Assembly: GCA_963693365.1 (NCBI GenBank)
Contig: CAVNZM010000008.1
Location: 248,001 to 312,000, forward strand
Length of the DNA: 64,000 nucleotides
Reading direction: 5' to 3'
Source: Amoebidium appalachense
Lineage: Eukaryota; Ichthyosporea
Part shown: in pieces, positions 50,620 through 64,000 of the stretch
Position numbering within the stretch: position 1 is the stretch's first letter
How the letters are laid out: each line of letters starts with the position of its first letter
Translations under genes and position numbers: made by a program
Notes under the pieces: model-generated
Seen by the model: only the letters and a program-made list of their open reading frames with translations
Databases searched by the model: none
Told to the model about the DNA's origin: nothing

Positions 50620-50956
50620 GCGCATGTGCTTGTGTGTTTATGCGTATTTGTGTGTGTGCACGTGTGTGGGTGCATGCGCACACGTGCGCTTGTGTGTGTG
50701 CGGGCTTGTGTGCGTGCCAGTTTGTGTGTCTGTTTGCTTTCCTCGCCTTGTATGAGTATGTGTGTGATGGGCAACAGAGCAGTGCTAGCGCAACTTTTTA
50801 TTGTGTGCTAAAAGGCCTTGTTTCGATGCCTACACCTATGGCACCCACACAGGGGAGGAGGATATCCTTGCAGCCCTGCTGGCCAAGCTGCAGCCACTGG
50901 TGGGCCCCACGGTCGAGGTCAGCTTCCCTTACTTCCTGGTCCTGGCCGCAACATAG
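46606..50956 (+). CDS. Class I SAM-dependent methyltransferase, 8 exons
   Basis: Exons 46606-46627, 47336-47464, 48305-48366, 48812-48910, 49397-49531, 49905-49977, 50368-50499 and 50853-50956 (TAG) join in phase to 251 aa. AdoMet motif I is VDIACGNGQ (residues 44-52), the acidic residue of motif II lies in GYDRSE, then [23 protein letters not shown] (105-111) and [10 protein letters not shown]. The N-terminal [10 protein letters not shown] and the late [10 protein letters not shown] ending are typical of the small-molecule methyltransferase group that includes yeast trans-aconitate methyltransferase Tmt1; the acceptor substrate is not predictable. The first exon is short (22 bases, MAAPDLF), and its choice rests on a good ATG context, a GT donor and a phase match that yields [11 protein letters not shown]; it is the least certain part. 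Introns 1 and 2 carry GT and CA arrays. Confidence 0.88.
47108..47200 (+). repeat. (CA)n microsatellite in methyltransferase intron 1
   Basis: About 35 CA units then CG-interrupted copies. The same intron starts with (GT)n at its donor (46628). Confidence 0.95.
47620..48175 (+). repeat. Compound (GT)n array with tandemly duplicated spacer in methyltransferase intron 2
   Basis: Three copies of a module gcattttacagttgggcaca, tgttcatg(GT)n, ggttttacgtgttgcataga start at about 47762, 47891 and 48100. Two are followed by tgatctatgcacgcgcgcgt. GT tracts separate them. Confidence 0.95.
48652..48770 (+). repeat. SINE-like dispersed repeat, copy 6
   Basis: Reads aaggattggctctttgtata, an internal 20-base duplication (ataatgcctattct), then ggattgtgttgtccatcaca and cgtcgtactct. 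Preceded by a C run. In methyltransferase intron 3. Confidence 0.6.
50500..50720 (+). repeat. (GT)n array at the donor of methyltransferase intron 7
   Basis: GT repeat with a few spacers starting directly at the donor (50500). Confidence 0.95.
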
Positions 50957-51290
50957 GCCCTACTTATAGTATCAGCTTCTATTGTTAGAACAGGCCAAAG
51001 GGCCAGAAGTGCATGCACTGTGCCCTTTGGAGGCCAGTGGTATTGGCTTATGCCACATGTAGGCAAAGCAAGAGAGTTAGAGGTGTGTTGATGTATATGT
51101 GGATGTAGCTACCTCTATATAGTAATGATGACCATGTGAATAATCGCTACGCGCATATTATGTCCATGTATTAGTTTGCATGGTGTGGAAGGCTTGTGTT
51201 TTGGTCTTTAATAGATATAACGGTAGATCCATGGGGGTTACCCGTGGTGGCAAATGAGGATATGTATAGTTGCGGAAAGTGTGCAGCTTG

Positions 51291-51896
51291 CCAAATATGG
51301 TAACTTGAGACCCCAATAAAGATAAACACCCTCGTGGTGGGTATTACCGCCAAGTATGGTAACCTGTCCCCCTCCCCCCCCCCCCCCCTCCCCCTTCCTC
51401 GGTTAAGGTCACATAACCTTATGGTGTGTGTTACCCCAAATATGGCAACCTTGCCCTTTTAAAGGAGCACCTTAAAGATATATATTCTTATTGGGTGTAT
51501 TACCCAAATATGGTAACCTGGACCCCGTTTAAGTATGATAACCTGTCCCCCTCCCCCCTCCCCCCTCCCCCCTTCCTCGGTTAAGGTCACATAACCTTAT
51601 GGTGTGTGGTACCCCAAATATGGCAACCTTGCCCTTTTTAAGGAGCATTTTAAAGGCATATATTCTTATTGGGTGTATTACCCAAGTATGGTAACGTTGA
51701 GGGAATCTTAAAGGCACATATCCTTAATATTTGTATGGTCTGTACCACCCCAAAGATGCAGACTTGCAATTGGATCCCATTAAAGATACATCCTGTGAAA
51801 ATCCGCCAATCACTGTTACCACCGACCTTAACCCATACATCGACTCCTCCTGTAAGGCGCATGTATATCAATGGGGGTGCAGAATACCAAATATGG
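51291..51896. promoter_or_regulatory. Cluster of five perfect CArG-box sequences
   Basis: CCAAATATGG, matching the SRF/MADS-box consensus CC(A/T)6GG, occurs at 51291-51300, 51436-51445, 51504-51513, 51614-51623 and 51887-51896, with CCAAGTATGG variants near 51352 and 51683. Two belong to the 178-base duplication. Binding is inference only. Confidence 0.4.
51349..51715. repeat. 178-base tandem duplication
   Basis: ggttaaggtcacataacctt recurs at 51401 and 51579, and both copies share the flanking tggtaacctgtccccctccc and the later ttaaagg...tattcttattgggtgt parts. Confidence 0.9.
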
Positions 51897-52544
51897 CAAC
51901 TAATTAAGGGCTTCATAGGATGTGTGTGCACGGGGAGTGATTGCATGTGCAGCCTCACTCATACGTATGTGGCTGTGTACACATGAACAATGTGGGTATA
52001 TTTATCCACTATGTGGGGGTACATCCATATGCGGCCGTGGGAAGCCGTTGTAGCGGACGGGAAGATGGAAGGAAGCCACCGAAAGAGAAGGCTGCAATGG
52101 CCCTACATTACAGGCAATTGCAATGGATCGAGGTTGAGATTGTTGGTTTTGCCCACCTCCCTAGGCCTGGCTTAGCCAGCGGTACTATCAGTAGCACTTA
52201 GAGGTGGGGTGGACATCGGGCTGGGGGGAGGGGGAGGGAGGGCGGGGGAGCTCATCGACGGATATCTTTGCCATGGGGTTGTATTCACAGATACATTGAA
52301 ATCACGAATGCGTGTGTGTACACTGTGTGGGAGACTTTTTTTCCTTTTTTTTTTTTTTTTTTCCCTTTTTGGGTGGGTGGGTATGGGGGGGGGGGGGGGG
52401 GGGGGGGGGGGGAGGAGTGGGGGGTGGGAGAGGGGGAGAAGGGGTGGAGGGGGAGGGGGGAAGGGGAGGGATGACCATGGCCGATGTGTGCACTGATAGA
52501 TAGGCACGTACACGCCTTATTTCCTACATGCATCTGTAGCAACT

Positions 52545-52800
52545 AGAATGCACACATTAGAACATCAGGCTGTCTTTAAGACATGCTGCACACTTTAGAA
52601 CACCAGGTTGTCTTTAAGGCATGCTGCACACTTTAGAACACCAGGCTGTCTTTAAGACATGCTGCACACATTAGAACACTAGGTTGTCTTTAAGGCATGC
52701 TGCACACTTTAGAACACCAGGCTGTCTCTATGGCATGCTGCACACTTTACTTTAGAACATCAGGCTGTCTTTAAGGCATGCTGCACACTTTAGAACACCA
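52545..52800. repeat. 38-base minisatellite, about six to seven copies
   Basis: Unit ttagaacaccaggctgtctt plus taaggcatgctgcacact with minor variants (aac/aat, ggc/gac); one unit carries a short insertion. Confidence 0.95.
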
Positions 52801-52815
52801 GGTCCACGTTTCATT

Positions 52816-52821
52816 TTTATT
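52816..52821 (-). promoter_or_regulatory. Candidate polyadenylation signal AATAAA of the USP gene
   Basis: TTTATT on the plus strand about 265 bases beyond the USP stop codon. Confidence 0.5.
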
Positions 52822-53086
52822 CTGCATACGTACATACGGTATGGTACCAGGCTTGATTATCATGCTGCAGTAAGATACATATCATTGGGTGTCATTTACC
52901 TATGCACGGCACACAGTGCTCGTATTACAGTACCAGACTGAGTGAGATTCATGTGTTTTCTGTCCTGTCTAACCCACACATGCAAATTAACCGACTGGTT
53001 CAGCACGGGATAATCATTCACGCCACTCCCCTCCCAACCCTCTCAACCCACACCCCACATTCATGCCCGTGTGCCTGCCTGCCCCC

Positions 53087-62532
<9,446 letters not shown>

Positions 62533-63474
62533 GGTGATGGCACCCAACTGCTAAGAGGGTGAGTTGAAGAGACCAATGCTGGCAGGATATGGTGTGGTCC
62601 CAACTACTCGTGTAGGCTACCGTGACACCGGTAAGGCAGTGCGGGCAATAAGAGGCCAAGCTGCACGTGCAAATTCAAACACTCGCCGTGTTCAACTTGA
62701 AAGTAAGTTACGAACACTGTTACGAACACTATTTGCCTGCTGTGACCGAAACACAAAGCACCAGCACCTGAAGGCTGCAGCCCCATGGCTGAGGCCCTCG
62801 CCACATAGCGTCCCAAAAGCAAGGGTGACTAGAAGCCAATGAAACGGCTATATATGAGGTATTCAAAATAGATCTGGCGACACCCAGAGCTGATAAGCCA
62901 ATAGGACACCAGAGAACTCCTAAACAAAGCGGGTGGCTCACAGGAATTGTGATTCGCGTAATAAAGTAGGTGGTGCTGTCTAGACCAATCTAATCTGCCT
63001 GCCGTGATCACTGTCTGAGTTTGTCTACGGTCGCACCGTGTTGAAGAATCAAAGGAAACAAAGAAAAAGAAAGCTACAGAACGGAAAAAATACATATATA
63101 ATATATATACCTATATATATTTTGGAAGATTAACTCGCAATAAAGTTATTTAACTTGATACATTTCAGGTTCATCTGCATACCAGTGCTGGACCGCTGGT
63201 GCTGAAAAAAAAATCACAGCTGTCTGGCAGAAGTAACCATATATGGATTATCTTCAGCCATCATGAGCCCGCTTTTTTTTTTTTTTTTTTTTTTCAACAA
63301 GTCGCCGTGCCGGGCTTGATCATGAACTTCTTCTTCAGCTGGCCGTGACCGTTCGAAAGGTTCTCCGAGTCTCAGTTGAGTAGATTCTGTCTACGAGTCA
63401 CAACAAGGATTTTGCGTTGACGTTATCTGTATAGAAAATGAGTCACCAAAGCGGCATAGGCGGTATACTGCAAA

Positions 63475-63508
<34 letters not shown>

Positions 63509-64000
63509 TCCCTCCCCCCTCCCCACCCCCTCCCCTCCCCCCTCCCCTCCCCCCGGCCCCCCCCGTTATTCCCACTACTCCCGTCTTAACCCCTTCCCCC
63601 CTCCCCCCTTCCCCTCCGCTTCCCTTCCTCCCCCCTCCCCTCCCCCCCTCCCTCCCCCTCCCTCCCTCCCCCCTTTACCTAAGCGGAACTGTCTCAAAAC
63701 CCAGGCCCGCTTTTTGTAACCATGCTAATTGCCTGCTTTAACCTCTACTTCTTGAGCAAGGATGTGCTTGCTTTCTCAAGGATTTATGCCTAAGGGAGAC
63801 TTGTGTAAAATTAAGATCTTGGACATGAAAATTTTGACAAATTTGAACCACATTTAGTTAGAGTGGGGGTCAGTTGTAAGGATTTGTGTGCGATTGATTG
63901 AGTACAGAGCGCGTTTCCCTCAAACCCAAAGCATGCCGCGAATGCGTGCAGGGGAACTGTAGTTATGAACATGGTGACGCTAAGTGGTGGGGCAGTGACG
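62533..64000. other. Region upstream of the USP gene, no recognised gene
   Basis: Mixed AT-richer sequence that should include the USP promoter, an AT run (63090-63120), a 22-T run (63273-63294), and a C-rich block (63476-63675). The open frames here lack family features. Confidence 0.5.

Larger units (their letters stand above)
50957..53086. other. Convergent intergenic region, methyltransferase 3' end to USP 3' end
   Basis: Methyltransferase 3' UTR with AATAAA at 51315-51320, a 178-base tandem duplication, five CCAAATATGG sequences, a G-rich block (52380-52475), a 38-base minisatellite (52545-52800) and a minus-strand AATAAA for the USP (52816-52821). No coding sense. Confidence 0.55.

Noticed and set aside
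62564-62842. A 92-codon plus-strand open frame beside the USP start
   Set aside because: Overlaps the USP promoter side, no family features, basic-rich composition typical of chance frames.
63240-63440. Minus-strand sense (QLKKKFMIKPGTATC) hinting at a gene beyond the right edge
   Set aside because: Too short, next to a T run, with no clear splice borders; not reportable as an exon.

Overview
This is a gene-poor, intron-rich eukaryotic window crowded with (GT)n/(CA)n microsatellites, minisatellites and long poly(C)/poly(G) runs. I could assemble six protein-coding genes exon by exon, and in each the splice phases close: aldo/keto reductase (+, 1347-6679, one base of correction needed), SRP54 (+, 8379-15917), a Runt-domain/ankyrin protein (-, 26478-17282), a secreted PEBP-family protein (-, 41167-36295), a class I SAM methyltransferase (+, 46606-50956) and a USP4/11/15-type deubiquitinase (-, 62532-53087). 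A broken non-LTR retrotransposon (RNase H plus C-terminal zinc motif) runs off the left edge.

Organism: a Runt domain restricts the source to animals or their unicellular relatives. The short intact exons, the repeat-filled introns and the unusual Runt architecture fit a unicellular holozoan (ichthyosporean-like) better than a typical animal. This is inference from gene content, not an identification.

The outstanding item is the Runt gene. Seventeen exons join in phase into a 615-residue protein with an N-terminal Runt DNA-binding domain, a middle region with TIG/IPT-like features and C-terminal ankyrin repeats. Known RUNX proteins have Runt plus a disordered tail. Runt (or Rel) fold, TIG and ankyrin together is the plan of NF-kB p105/Relish. 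All eight positions that correspond to RUNX1 DNA-contact residues are present with identical spacing.

Layout: 1-1020 LINE remnant; 1.3-6.7 kb reductase; 8.4-15.9 kb SRP54; 17.3-26.5 kb Runt-ankyrin gene, tail to tail with SRP54; 26.5-36.3 kb repeat-rich intergenic DNA, including an inverted-repeat element near 33 kb; 36.3-41.2 kb PEBP gene; 41.2-46.6 kb intergenic DNA, first a microsatellite-free low-GC island and then a pyrimidine tract; 46.6-51.0 kb methyltransferase; 51.0-53.1 kb spacer with five perfect CArG-box sequences; 53.1-62.5 kb USP, tail to tail with the methyltransferase; 62.5-64 kb no recognised gene. The genes do not form a pathway: housekeeping (SRP54), metabolism (reductase, methyltransferase), ubiquitin turnover (USP), a secreted protein (PEBP) and a transcription factor lie side by side. 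A dispersed SINE-like repeat family occurs at least seven times.
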